Origin: an uncultured Blautia sp.
Lineage (GTDB): Bacteria; Bacillota_A; Clostridia; Lachnospirales; Lachnospiraceae
NCBI GenBank assembly: GCA_905209435.1
Contig: CAJLTE010000001.1
Span: forward strand, 41,642 to 105,641
DNA: 64,000 bases
Reading direction: 5' to 3'
A program made the position numbers and the translations under genes. Below, piece by piece: positions 1-7,663 of this stretch; positions within the stretch are counted from its first letter, which is position 1, and each line of letters starts with the position of its first letter. Under the pieces are notes generated by a model. It ran no database searches. It was not told the DNA's origin and saw only the letters and a list, made by a program, of their open reading frames with translations.

Positions 1-1096
1 CAGTTCAAGAGCATTCTTGCGACTTATACAGAACCATTAGTGGAAGTGAGGGATTCACTTTGACCTCGCTAACAAAGAGCAGAAGGTCGAAGAATTAGAG
101 CGCGAAATGGAAGCGCCTGATTTCTGGGATGACGCAGAAGTTTCCCAGAAAAAAATGAAAGAATTAAAAGATATGAAAGATGATATGGAGACATATCAGA
201 ATCTGATCACACAGATGGAAGATATGGAAACCATGATCGAAATGGGATATGAGGAGAACGATCCTGCACTTATTCCTGAGATTCAGGAAATGCTGGATGA
301 GTTCCAGAGAGATTTCGACAATATCCGTATCAAGACACTTCTTTCAGGAGAATATGACAGTGAGAACGCTATCATCAAGCTGAATGCAGGAGCCGGTGGA
401 ACAGAAGCCTGCGACTGGTGCGGAATGCTTTACCGTATGTACAGCCGCTGGGTAGATAAGAAAGGATTCAGTCTGGAAGTACTGGACTATCTGGACGGCG
501 ATGAAGCTGGTATTAAATCTGTTACTTTCCAGGTAAACGGAACAAATGCTTACGGTTATCTGAAATCAGAGAAGGGAGTTCACCGTCTGGTTCGTATCTC
601 TCCTTTCAATGCGGCAGGTAAACGTCAGACTTCTTTTGTATCCTGTGATGTTATGCCGGATATTAAGAAAGATCTGGATGTAGAGATCAATGATGATGAT
701 ATTCGTATTGACACTTATCGAAGCAGTGGTGCCGGTGGTCAGCATATCAACAAGACATCATCTGCTATCCGTATTACACATTTTCCAACAGGAATTGTAG
801 TACAGTGCCAGAATGAACGTTCTCAGCATATGAATAAAGATAAGGCCATGCAGATGCTGAAAGCAAAACTGTATCTTCTCAAACAGCAGGAAGCAGAAGA
901 AAAGCTTTCCGGTATCCGTGGTGAAGTAACAGATATCGGATGGGGTAATCAGATCCGTTCTTATGTAATGCAGCCATATACTATGGTCAAGGATCATCGT
1001 ACAAGCGAGGAGACCGGAAATGTGGATGCTGTGCTTGACGGCGGAATAGATATCTTTATTAATGCATATCTGAAATGGATCGCATTGAAGAAATAA
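1..1096 (+). CDS. prfB: Peptide chain release factor 2, 5'-partial, programmed +1 frameshift
   Basis: Class I release factor that reads UGA and UAA and triggers peptidyl-tRNA hydrolysis on the ribosome. The coding sequence is joined: frame 1 from the window edge to base 60, then base 62 to 1096. The first frame ends in CTT-TGA at 58-63. Skipping one base gives CTT-GAC and continues into the long frame (LDLANKEQ). A Shine-Dalgarno-like AGGG lies at 49-52, three codons before the slip site, as in other bacterial prfB genes. The SPF stop-recognition tripeptide (RISPFNA) and the catalytic GGQ (GAGGQHINK) are present. Only the first few codons lie outside the window. An ATG at 107 would give a truncated protein and is not the real start. 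A strong terminator follows at 1104. Identity is very secure; slippage efficiency is inferred from the conserved signal. Confidence 0.97.
49..64 (+). promoter_or_regulatory. RF2 autoregulatory frameshift site
   Basis: The layout is AGG-GAT-TCA-CTT-TGA-C: internal SD-like AGGG, slippery CTT, in-frame UGA followed by C. When RF2 is scarce, ribosomes pause at UGA and slip forward by one base, producing full-length RF2. The geometry matches the classic bacterial signal, although the SD-like run is shorter than AGGGGG. Confidence 0.93.
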
Positions 1097-1103
1097 AAAA
1101 TAT

Positions 1104-1135
1104 AAAAGGCTGTCTGAATTTGCGACAGCCTTTTT
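1104..1135 (+). terminator. Intrinsic terminator of prfB
   Basis: A ten-base stem (AAAGGCTGTC with GACAGCCTTT) closes a short loop and is followed by a T run. It starts a few bases after the prfB stop codon. Confidence 0.9.
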
Positions 1136-1161
1136 CGCGTTATAAAATAATAACATATTTC

Positions 1162-1190
1162 TTGCGTATTTTTATTTGTTGTGATAATAT
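1162..1190 (+). promoter_or_regulatory. Putative promoter of the ACT-hom unit
   Basis: TTGCGT at 1162-1167 and TAATAT at 1185-1190 are separated by 17 bases, about 50 bases before the ATG at 1241. The spacing is ideal and the hexamers are moderate matches. Confidence 0.5.
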
Positions 1191-1240
1191 ATCCATTGTA
1201 TGAAAACAAATGTCTTTAAGAAACGGACAGGTAAATAAAT

Positions 1241-1696
1241 ATGCAGAAATCAGTATCAGAAAAAAAGAAATATTTTGTAGTAAGGGAAAGAGCGGTCCCG
1301 GAGGTGTTGCTTAAAGTCGTGGAAGCCAAGAAGCTTCTGGACTCCGGAAAGGTAGATACCGTGCAGGATGCAGCAGAACGGACAGGAATCAGCAGAAGCT
1401 CTTTCTACAAATATAAAGATGATATTTTTCCATTTCATGAAGAAACCAGGGGGAAGACTATCACTTTTATCATCCAGATGGATGACGAACCGGGGCTTTT
1501 GTCGGTTGTCCTGCAGACGATTGCACGGTTTCATGGAAACATTCTTACCATTCACCAGAGTATTCCGATTAATGGAGTTGCAACTCTTACCCTGAGTGTA
1601 GATATCCTTCCGGGAGAGGGAGACGCAGAGGCAATGGTGGAGACGATTGAGCAGAGTGAAGGAATTCACTATCTGAAAATTTTAGGCAGGGAGTAA
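1241..1696 (+). CDS. ACT domain-containing protein (UPF0735/PheB-like)
   Basis: A 151-residue protein of the UPF0735 family. The N-terminal half (about residues 20-65) is a small helical segment with a helix-turn-helix look (DAAERTGISRSSFYKYK). Residues about 72-150 form an ACT domain (TFIIQMDDEPGLLSVVLQTI), the fold that binds amino acids in allosteric enzymes. The gene ends 6 bases before hom. Relatives often sit next to homoserine dehydrogenase or prephenate dehydratase genes, which suggests a sensor or regulator of aspartate-family or aromatic amino acid synthesis. No catalytic domain is visible. The regulatory role is inferred from domain and context. Confidence 0.88.
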   Translation: MQKSVSEKKKYFVVRERAVPEVLLKVVEAKKLLDSGKVDTVQDAAERTGISRSSFYKYKDDIFPFHEETRGKTITFIIQMDDEPGLLSVVLQTIARFHGNILTIHQSIPINGVATLTLSVDILPGEGDAEAMVETIEQSEGIHYLKILGRE

Positions 1697-1702
1697 AAGA
1701 AA

Positions 1703-2917
1703 ATGATCAATGTAGCAATTTTAGGATACGGCACAGTAGGAAGCGGTGTATTTGAAGTATTAAACACAAATAAAGAGAGTATTGCAAGACGTGCCGGAGA
1801 GGAACTCAATATTAAATATGTTCTGGATCTTCGTGATTTTCCGGGACAGCCGGTAGAGAAAGTTCTGGTTCATGATTACGAACAGGTTGTCAATGATCCG
1901 GAAGTGGATATTGTTGTAGAAGTGATGGGCGGTGTGGAGCCGGCTTTTACATTCGTAAAGAAAGCCCTTCTGGCAGGAAAGAATGTATGCACTTCCAATA
2001 AGGCTTTAGTTGCTAAACATGGCCGTGAACTGATGGATATAGCAAAGGAAAAGAGCATTAACTTCTTATTTGAAGCAAGCTGTGGGGGCGGAATCCCAAT
2101 CATTCGTGTGATCAATTCATCCCTTACAGGAGATGAAATTGATGAAGTAACAGGTATCCTGAACGGAACAACCAACTATATGCTCTATAAGATGAGCACG
2201 GAAGGCTGCGAGTTTGATACAGTATTGAAAGAGGCACAGCAGAAAGGATATGCAGAAGCAGATCCGACTGCAGATGTAGAAGGTTATGATGCATGCCGTA
2301 AGATTGCCATCCTTTCTTCTCTTGCTTATGAGAGATATTTTGATTTTGAGGATATTTATACAGAGGGAATTACAAAGATCACACCGGAAGATATGGAATA
2401 TGCTGCGAAACTTGGCAGAACTATTAAGCTTCTGGGAACCAGCCGCAGACTGGAAGATGGAACATGCTATGCAATGGTTGCACCGTTCCTGATTAGACAG
2501 GACAGCCCTCTTTACAGCGTTAATGATGTATTTAATGCAGTATTTGTCCATGGAAATATGCTGGGAGATGCTATGTTCTATGGAAGCGGTGCGGGTAAAC
2601 TGCCTACTGCAAGTGCTGTAGTCGGTGATATCGTAGATGCTGCCAAACATCTCCATACAAATATTGCAACAAACTGGAACAGCACTCCTGCAGTACTGAA
2701 ACCGCTGGATGACGTGTCTGGAAGATTTTTTGTGCGAATCAAGAAAGATGCAGCAGAAGAAGCGAAGAAGGTATTTGGTGAGATCGGACTGATCAGCCTG
2801 GATCAGCTTCCTGAAGAATGCGCATTTATTACTGCTGAAATGACACAGGGTGAATTCAATGAAAGACTGGCTCAGATTGAAAGCCAGGTACTTGCAAAAA
2901 TCCGCGTAAAAGATTGA
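1703..2917 (+). CDS. hom: Homoserine dehydrogenase
   Basis: NAD(P)H-dependent reduction of aspartate semialdehyde to homoserine, the branch step to threonine and methionine. A Rossmann nucleotide loop lies at the N-terminus (AILGYGTVGSG, about residues 5-15). The family signature GILNGTTNYML lies near residue 150, and the substrate-binding catalytic domain spans about 130-310. The C-terminal 90 residues resemble an ACT-type regulatory region. Length of 404 residues is slightly short for the three-domain Gram-positive form. The gene directly follows the ACT-domain gene and precedes aspartokinase by 105 bases, so the window holds the first and third steps of the aspartate pathway together. Confidence 0.96.
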   Translation: MINVAILGYGTVGSGVFEVLNTNKESIARRAGEELNIKYVLDLRDFPGQPVEKVLVHDYEQVVNDPEVDIVVEVMGGVEPAFTFVKKALLAGKNVCTSNKALVAKHGRELMDIAKEKSINFLFEASCGGGIPIIRVINSSLTGDEIDEVTGILNGTTNYMLYKMSTEGCEFDTVLKEAQQKGYAEADPTADVEGYDACRKIAILSSLAYERYFDFEDIYTEGITKITPEDMEYAAKLGRTIKLLGTSRRLEDGTCYAMVAPFLIRQDSPLYSVNDVFNAVFVHGNMLGDAMFYGSGAGKLPTASAVVGDIVDAAKHLHTNIATNWNSTPAVLKPLDDVSGRFFVRIKKDAAEEAKKVFGEIGLISLDQLPEECAFITAEMTQGEFNERLAQIESQVLAKIRVKD

Positions 2918-3022
2918 TAAATTGACGGATTTCGTGTATCATATACGTTACTGGATAACAGGAAAGGGAAGGCGTTAAGTCTTTTCTTTCCTGTAAACTT
3001 ATTATGGAGGAAGCAAAGAACA

Positions 3023-4231
3023 ATGTTAATTGTCAAGAAATTTGGCGGTACATCGGTTGCGAACAAAGAGCGTATCTTCAATGTTGCAAAGCGCTGTATC
3101 GAGGAATACAAAAAGGGAAATGACGTGGTGGTTGTTCTGTCTGCAATGGGTAAATACACAGACGAACTGATCACTATGGCAAAGGATATCAACGAGAAAC
3201 CTCCGAAAAGAGAGATGGATATGCTCTTTACGATCGGTGAGCAGATGTCTGTTGCACTGATGGCTATGGCTCTGGATGAGCTTGGAGTACCGGCAGTATC
3301 CCTGAATGCTTTTCAGGTTTCCATGCATACCACAAGCACTCATGGAAGTGCGCGTTTAAAGAGAATTGATACTGAGCGTATCAAGAGAGAACTGGAGAAT
3401 AAGAAGATTGTAGTTGTTACCGGATTCCAGGGAGTTGATAAATATGATGATTATACAACTCTGGGAAGAGGCGGCTCCGATACAACAGCAGTAGCTCTGG
3501 CAGCAGCACTTCATGCAGATGCATGTGAGATCTACACAGACGTAGACGGCGTTTACACAGCAGACCCGCGAAAAGTTCCGAAGGCAAGAAAGCTGAAAGA
3601 GATCACTTATGATGAGATGCTGGATCTGGCAACTCTGGGAGCAGGTGTACTTCACAATCGTTCTGTAGAGATGGCTAAGAAATATGGTGTGCCGCTTGTG
3701 GTACGTTCAAGTTTGAATAACAGTGAAGGAACCGTGGTAAAGGAGGAAGTTACAGTGGAGAGAATGTTGATCAGCGGTGTTGCTCTGGATACAGATGCAG
3801 TGAGAATCGCGGTAATCGGATTAAAAGATGAGCCAGGTGTGGCTTTTAAATTATTTGATACACTTGCAAGGAAGAATATTAATGTAGACGTAATTCTGCA
3901 GTCTATCGGACGTGCCGGAAAGAAGGACATTTCCTTTACAGTAGACGGAAATGATCTGGATGATGCAGTTGCAACTCTGGAAGCAAACCAGGCAAGACTT
4001 GGATATGCAGAGCTTCATTCCGAGAGAAACATTGCGAAGCTTTCCATTGTAGGTGCGGGAATGATGAGTAATCCTGGAGTAGCTGCAAAGATGTTTGAAA
4101 GTCTTTATAATGAAGGAGTAAATATCAACATGATCTCTACATCTGAGATTCGTGTGACAGTTCTGATCAGTGAGAAAGACGGTGTACGTGCAATGAATGC
4201 GGTACACGATGCGTTTAATCTGGCAGACTAA
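3023..4231 (+). CDS. lysC: Aspartate kinase
   Basis: Phosphorylates aspartate, the committed step to lysine, threonine and methionine. The N-terminal kinase signature KFGGTSVANKERI is intact, the nucleotide-binding loop GRGGSDTTAVALAAAL is near residue 150, and two ACT domains follow (about 265-330 and 340-400; LKDEPGVAFKLFDTL and VGAGMMSNPGVAAKMFESL). The ACT pair implies feedback inhibition by lysine or threonine. The ribosome site TATGGAGGAAGCAAAGAACA precedes ATG. A hairpin without a clear T run lies in the gap after hom, so partial cotranscription with hom is plausible. The exact paralogue (lysC versus another Ask class) cannot be fixed from sequence alone. Confidence 0.95.
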   Translation: MLIVKKFGGTSVANKERIFNVAKRCIEEYKKGNDVVVVLSAMGKYTDELITMAKDINEKPPKREMDMLFTIGEQMSVALMAMALDELGVPAVSLNAFQVSMHTTSTHGSARLKRIDTERIKRELENKKIVVVTGFQGVDKYDDYTTLGRGGSDTTAVALAAALHADACEIYTDVDGVYTADPRKVPKARKLKEITYDEMLDLATLGAGVLHNRSVEMAKKYGVPLVVRSSLNNSEGTVVKEEVTVERMLISGVALDTDAVRIAVIGLKDEPGVAFKLFDTLARKNINVDVILQSIGRAGKKDISFTVDGNDLDDAVATLEANQARLGYAELHSERNIAKLSIVGAGMMSNPGVAAKMFESLYNEGVNINMISTSEIRVTVLISEKDGVRAMNAVHDAFNLAD

Positions 4232-4255
4232 AGAAAAGAGAAGTAATGAAACCGG

Positions 4256-4291
4256 GGTGCGCGTTATGATTGAAGAAGCATAACGTGCACC
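4256..4291. repeat. Intergenic stem-loop after aspartokinase
   Basis: GGTGCGCGTTATG (4256-4268) pairs with CATAACGTGCACC (4279-4291), a 13-bp stem with one G-U pair and a 10-base loop. No T run follows, so it is more likely an mRNA-stabilising or processing hairpin, or a weak terminator. Confidence 0.6.
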
Positions 4292-4341
4292 TTGTAGTAA
4301 GTATGTATAAGCGTACTGAAATTGAATTGTAGGAGAATTTC

Positions 4342-5394
4342 ATGACACCAAGACGTGAACTAAAAAAATATGCAAAACAGGCAATGTCCGGAAAGTATGG
4401 AACGATCATCCTGGCATTTGTGGCAGTACAGGCACTGTCACTGATCAGCGGGATGGTTTCATCTTCCCTGTTTCCTGGGACAGAGACACTTGATATTGTG
4501 ATGGGATATGCTTTCTCATTTATTTTAACTCTGCTGATCAATGTAATTTCAGCAGGATTAAATTACATGTATCTGAACATTGCCAGAGGAAGAAAGTATT
4601 CCCTGAATGACCTGATCTATTTTTACAAAAATCATCCGGACAGAGTGATCGTTGCCACATTCTTCCTGGCAGTATTGAATTTCCTTACTATGCTGCCATA
4701 TACGATTTATGGCAACACTGCTGAGATCGGAGAGACAATAGAAGCTCAGATTACCTGGCTTTACACAAGCCTTGTGCTGATGCTTATTGGTATGATCGTT
4801 TTTCAGATTCTGATCATTCCGTTGGAAATGACATATTATATTTTGGCTGACAAACCGGAGATTAAAGGTACAGAAGCACTGAAAGAGAGCATCGAACTGA
4901 TGCATGGAAACTTCGGAAAATATCTGGTGCTTAAACTGAGTTTTATTCCGCTGATGTTTCTCTCTGTTTTTACATTTTATATTGCACTTTTATGGATTCT
5001 GCCATATATGGAAATGACGGAAGTAATGTTCTACCGTGATCTTCTGGGAGAACTTACTGCACAGAAAGAGGAAGAAGAACGCGCGGCACAGGAGTATGTA
5101 AATCCAATGTTTGGTGGACAGCCGCAGGAAAACCAGCAGGATCAGCAGAATCAGCAGCAGTTCTGGAGTGCATCGCAGAAGCCGGCGTTCGATTCTTACG
5201 AAAGCAGAGAAGAACAGAATACTGCAGACAACGAAGAAATGCAGAATAATGTGTACGATACAGACAGTACAGAAGATTGGAACAGCCAGGCAGATACTGT
5301 AAATAAAAAAGAGCAGAACACTCCACCAGCCAAGGAAGAGGAAGAAGATAACGAACCGAAACCATGGGATGAATATTTCAACAATCTGAAATAA
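4342..5394 (+). CDS. DUF975 family membrane protein
   Basis: A 350-residue integral membrane protein. It begins with the DUF975-type RRELKKYAKQAMSGKY segment, followed by four to five hydrophobic segments (about residues 20-45, 55-80, 100-120, 140-165, 195-225). The C-terminal 110 residues are hydrophilic, Gln/Glu/Asn-rich and probably disordered in the cytoplasm. DUF975 proteins are common in Firmicutes and have no established biochemical role. No enzymatic motif is visible. The gene stands alone between a stem-loop and a terminator. Confidence 0.82.
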   Translation: MTPRRELKKYAKQAMSGKYGTIILAFVAVQALSLISGMVSSSLFPGTETLDIVMGYAFSFILTLLINVISAGLNYMYLNIARGRKYSLNDLIYFYKNHPDRVIVATFFLAVLNFLTMLPYTIYGNTAEIGETIEAQITWLYTSLVLMLIGMIVFQILIIPLEMTYYILADKPEIKGTEALKESIELMHGNFGKYLVLKLSFIPLMFLSVFTFYIALLWILPYMEMTEVMFYRDLLGELTAQKEEEERAAQEYVNPMFGGQPQENQQDQQNQQQFWSASQKPAFDSYESREEQNTADNEEMQNNVYDTDSTEDWNSQADTVNKKEQNTPPAKEEEEDNEPKPWDEYFNNLK

Positions 5395-5418
5395 AGAACA
5401 CAGACGATATAAGTTAGG

Positions 5419-5463
5419 GACCTTTTTTGATACGATAAAGATTATTGGCAGAAAAGGTCTTTT
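5419..5463 (+). terminator. Weak terminator after the DUF975 gene
   Basis: GACCTTTT at 5419-5426 pairs with AAAAGGTC at 5452-5459, followed by TTTTG. The loop is long (25 bases), so efficiency is uncertain. Confidence 0.5.
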
Positions 5464-5483
5464 GATTTGTCCGGAGGATAAAA

Positions 5484-6095
5484 GTGAAGGATAAAAAATT
5501 AAAGTTATTTATTTTGTTATGTATAATTGTAATAATAGGGAACTTTATTATTATCTGGAATTTTGAAGAACTTTTTTTCAAAGGTTTATGGTATGTTATT
5601 TTTATTTCGTTTATTTTGCTTCTTATATGTATGATGCGGAGTTTTATTTGTTTAAAAAATATTCGCATATCCTGGTTTGCAGCAATACCGGTTCTATTAT
5701 TTGGAATATACTTGATATTCCTATTTAGCGACGGAATGAAGAAACTAAATTTTCAGGTATATAAAGAGAAGAGAATCGAAATAGTTCAAATGGCAAAAAA
5801 GCATCAGATAGATATAGAAAAAAATTCAGGGATAATTGAATTACCGGAGTATTATCACAAATGTTCTTCGGGTGGAAAGGCTATCGTATGGCAGAATAAT
5901 GATGATTATGTAGTAGGATTTTGGTATACACAGGGCTTTTTAAATAGTGGTTTTTCTATGTTTGTATATAGTTCGGATGACAATCCGGCAGATGTGGTTC
6001 AGATGATGAAAGAATATATGGAGATGGAATATAAAATTGATCTGCCAGAGAAAGAAAAGTGCTGGTATTATGTTGTGGCAAAAAACTATGAATAA
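5484..6095 (+). CDS. Hypothetical small membrane protein
   Basis: A 203-residue protein of no recognised family. It has three strongly hydrophobic segments near the N-terminus (about residues 6-25, 33-52 and 62-80) and a soluble C-terminal half of about 120 residues, probably outside the membrane, with the motif SSGGKAIVWQNNDDYVVGFWY. It starts with GTG, supported by GGAGG seven bases upstream. Codon use is more AT-rich (many Lys, Ile and Phe codons) than in the neighbouring housekeeping genes, which suggests a fast-evolving or acquired gene. It stands alone. Confidence 0.7.
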   Translation: MKDKKLKLFILLCIIVIIGNFIIIWNFEELFFKGLWYVIFISFILLLICMMRSFICLKNIRISWFAAIPVLLFGIYLIFLFSDGMKKLNFQVYKEKRIEIVQMAKKHQIDIEKNSGIIELPEYYHKCSSGGKAIVWQNNDDYVVGFWYTQGFLNSGFSMFVYSSDDNPADVVQMMKEYMEMEYKIDLPEKEKCWYYVVAKNYE

Positions 6096-6158
6096 ATGAT
6101 ATAATAAAAATACTTGTTGTTAGTATGACAAATAGAATATGGGAAGGCTTTTAGGATT

Positions 6159-7439
6159 ATGAATACAAATGAGATCAGCGGAAAACGCCAGATGGAATTT
6201 CTGGCAGGGTTTGATTATATCAGAGAGGCAGGTACTGCAGGTGAAGAAAAAGCGGCGGCACTGCTTCAGGAAACATTACGCAGTTTCGGCGTAGAGAGCC
6301 GTCTGGAAGAGTTTAGTTTCGATACTTTTCAGATTAAGAAAGCAAAGCTGACAATTACAGAACCATACACAAAAGAATACACAGTAACCGGATATGGCAG
6401 ATGCGTCAACACTGCGGAGGATGGACTGAAAGCATCATTTGTGTATGTGGAGAACGGTGATGATATCAGCCTTGCACAGATCAGGGGAAAGATTGTTATG
6501 GTAAACGATCCGGTAAGAAAAGATATGTACCAGAAGCTGGTGAAAGCCGGAGCAGTGGGTTTTATCAGTATTGCAGGTTCTCCATTAGATGAGGGTGTGG
6601 ATCTGATCCCGCGTGCATATGCTTTGCCGAAGAATCTGCCGGGAGAAGAAAAGAAAGCGGCAGGAAAAGAGGCACAGAATTATGATAACAGAATTCCTGG
6701 CGTAAGCATTCATTATAAAGATGCCATCGAACTGGTGACAAAGGGGGCATCTCAGGCATGCTTAGTTGTGGAACAGGAGACTGTAACACGTACGTCACGC
6801 AATGTAGTGGCACGGATCGAGGGAACGGATAAGACAGAGGAAATTCTGACGCTGACTGCACATTATGATTCTGTTCCAGAGGGACCGGGGGCATATGATA
6901 ACATGTCCGGCGGTGCGATCATTATGGAACTCTGCAGATATTTCCAGACACACAGACCACGTAGAACGATGGAATTTGTATGGTTTGGCGCAGAGGAGAA
7001 AGGTCTGCTGGGAAGCCAGAGTTATGTCAAAGTTCATGAGGCAGAACTTTCTGCGCATCGTTTCAATATGAATGTAGACCTTGCAGGACAGCTTGTCGGT
7101 GGAACTGTAGTTGGGGTTACCGGTGATGCATCTATCTGTAACATGATCACGTACATGGCTCATGAGATCGGCATCGGAATGTCAACCAAGAACCAGATCT
7201 GGGGAAGTGATTCTAATACATTTGCATGGAAAGGAATTCCTGCGATGACTCTGAACAGGGATGGTTTTGGCATGCATACACGTCATGACACCATTGCGCT
7301 GCTGTCAGACTGGTCATTGGAGAGAAGCGCGATTCTGCTGGGATACATTGCAGACCGACTGGGGAATATTGACAGTTTTCCATTTGAACGGAAAGTGCCG
7401 GAAGAATTTATTGCGCAGCTGGATGAATACTTCGGCTAA
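6159..7439 (+). CDS. M28 family zinc aminopeptidase
   Basis: Predicted co-catalytic two-zinc exopeptidase. A PA (protease-associated) insert covers about residues 110-200, where PLDEG is part of the lid. The peptidase core follows. Metal ligands are recognisable: H and D in TAHYDSVPEGPGAYDN (residues near 233-247), the catalytic Glu pair in FGAEEKGLLGS (near 277), Asp in NVDLAG, and His in GMHTRHDT near residue 370. No signal peptide is seen, so the enzyme is probably cytoplasmic. Length of 426 residues is usual. Start at 6159 is preceded by GGAAGG. Substrate unknown; a role in degrading imported peptides is the simplest reading. Confidence 0.88.
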   Translation: MNTNEISGKRQMEFLAGFDYIREAGTAGEEKAAALLQETLRSFGVESRLEEFSFDTFQIKKAKLTITEPYTKEYTVTGYGRCVNTAEDGLKASFVYVENGDDISLAQIRGKIVMVNDPVRKDMYQKLVKAGAVGFISIAGSPLDEGVDLIPRAYALPKNLPGEEKKAAGKEAQNYDNRIPGVSIHYKDAIELVTKGASQACLVVEQETVTRTSRNVVARIEGTDKTEEILTLTAHYDSVPEGPGAYDNMSGGAIIMELCRYFQTHRPRRTMEFVWFGAEEKGLLGSQSYVKVHEAELSAHRFNMNVDLAGQLVGGTVVGVTGDASICNMITYMAHEIGIGMSTKNQIWGSDSNTFAWKGIPAMTLNRDGFGMHTRHDTIALLSDWSLERSAILLGYIADRLGNIDSFPFERKVPEEFIAQLDEYFG

Positions 7440-7516
7440 ATCAGTTATATTTTTTCCTGCAATGGTGAAAGGTGCTGGATAATGCCAGAGAAAAACAATA
7501 GTGGAAAATCACACAC

Positions 7517-7545
7517 TTGACAAATGAACTCTGGATTGATACCCT
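7517..7545 (+). promoter_or_regulatory. Possible promoter upstream of tex
   Basis: A perfect TTGACA at 7517-7522 is followed after 17 bases by TACCCT, a poor -10 hexamer, about 120 bases before the tex ATG. The rest of the 224-bp gap shows nothing else distinctive. Confidence 0.35.
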
Positions 7546-7663
7546 ATCACAAGAGCGTTTTATTGATAAATGAAAGAATCCAACGCAAGAACAGAAGTTT
7601 TATACAGATGTGATGAAAGTTCAATCTGTATTCTGACAAGCAACAAGAGGAGATAAAGAAATA

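Noticed and set aside
4256..4291. Stem-loop as a strong terminator of aspartokinase
   Set aside because: The stem is good but no T run follows, so it is listed only as a stem-loop.
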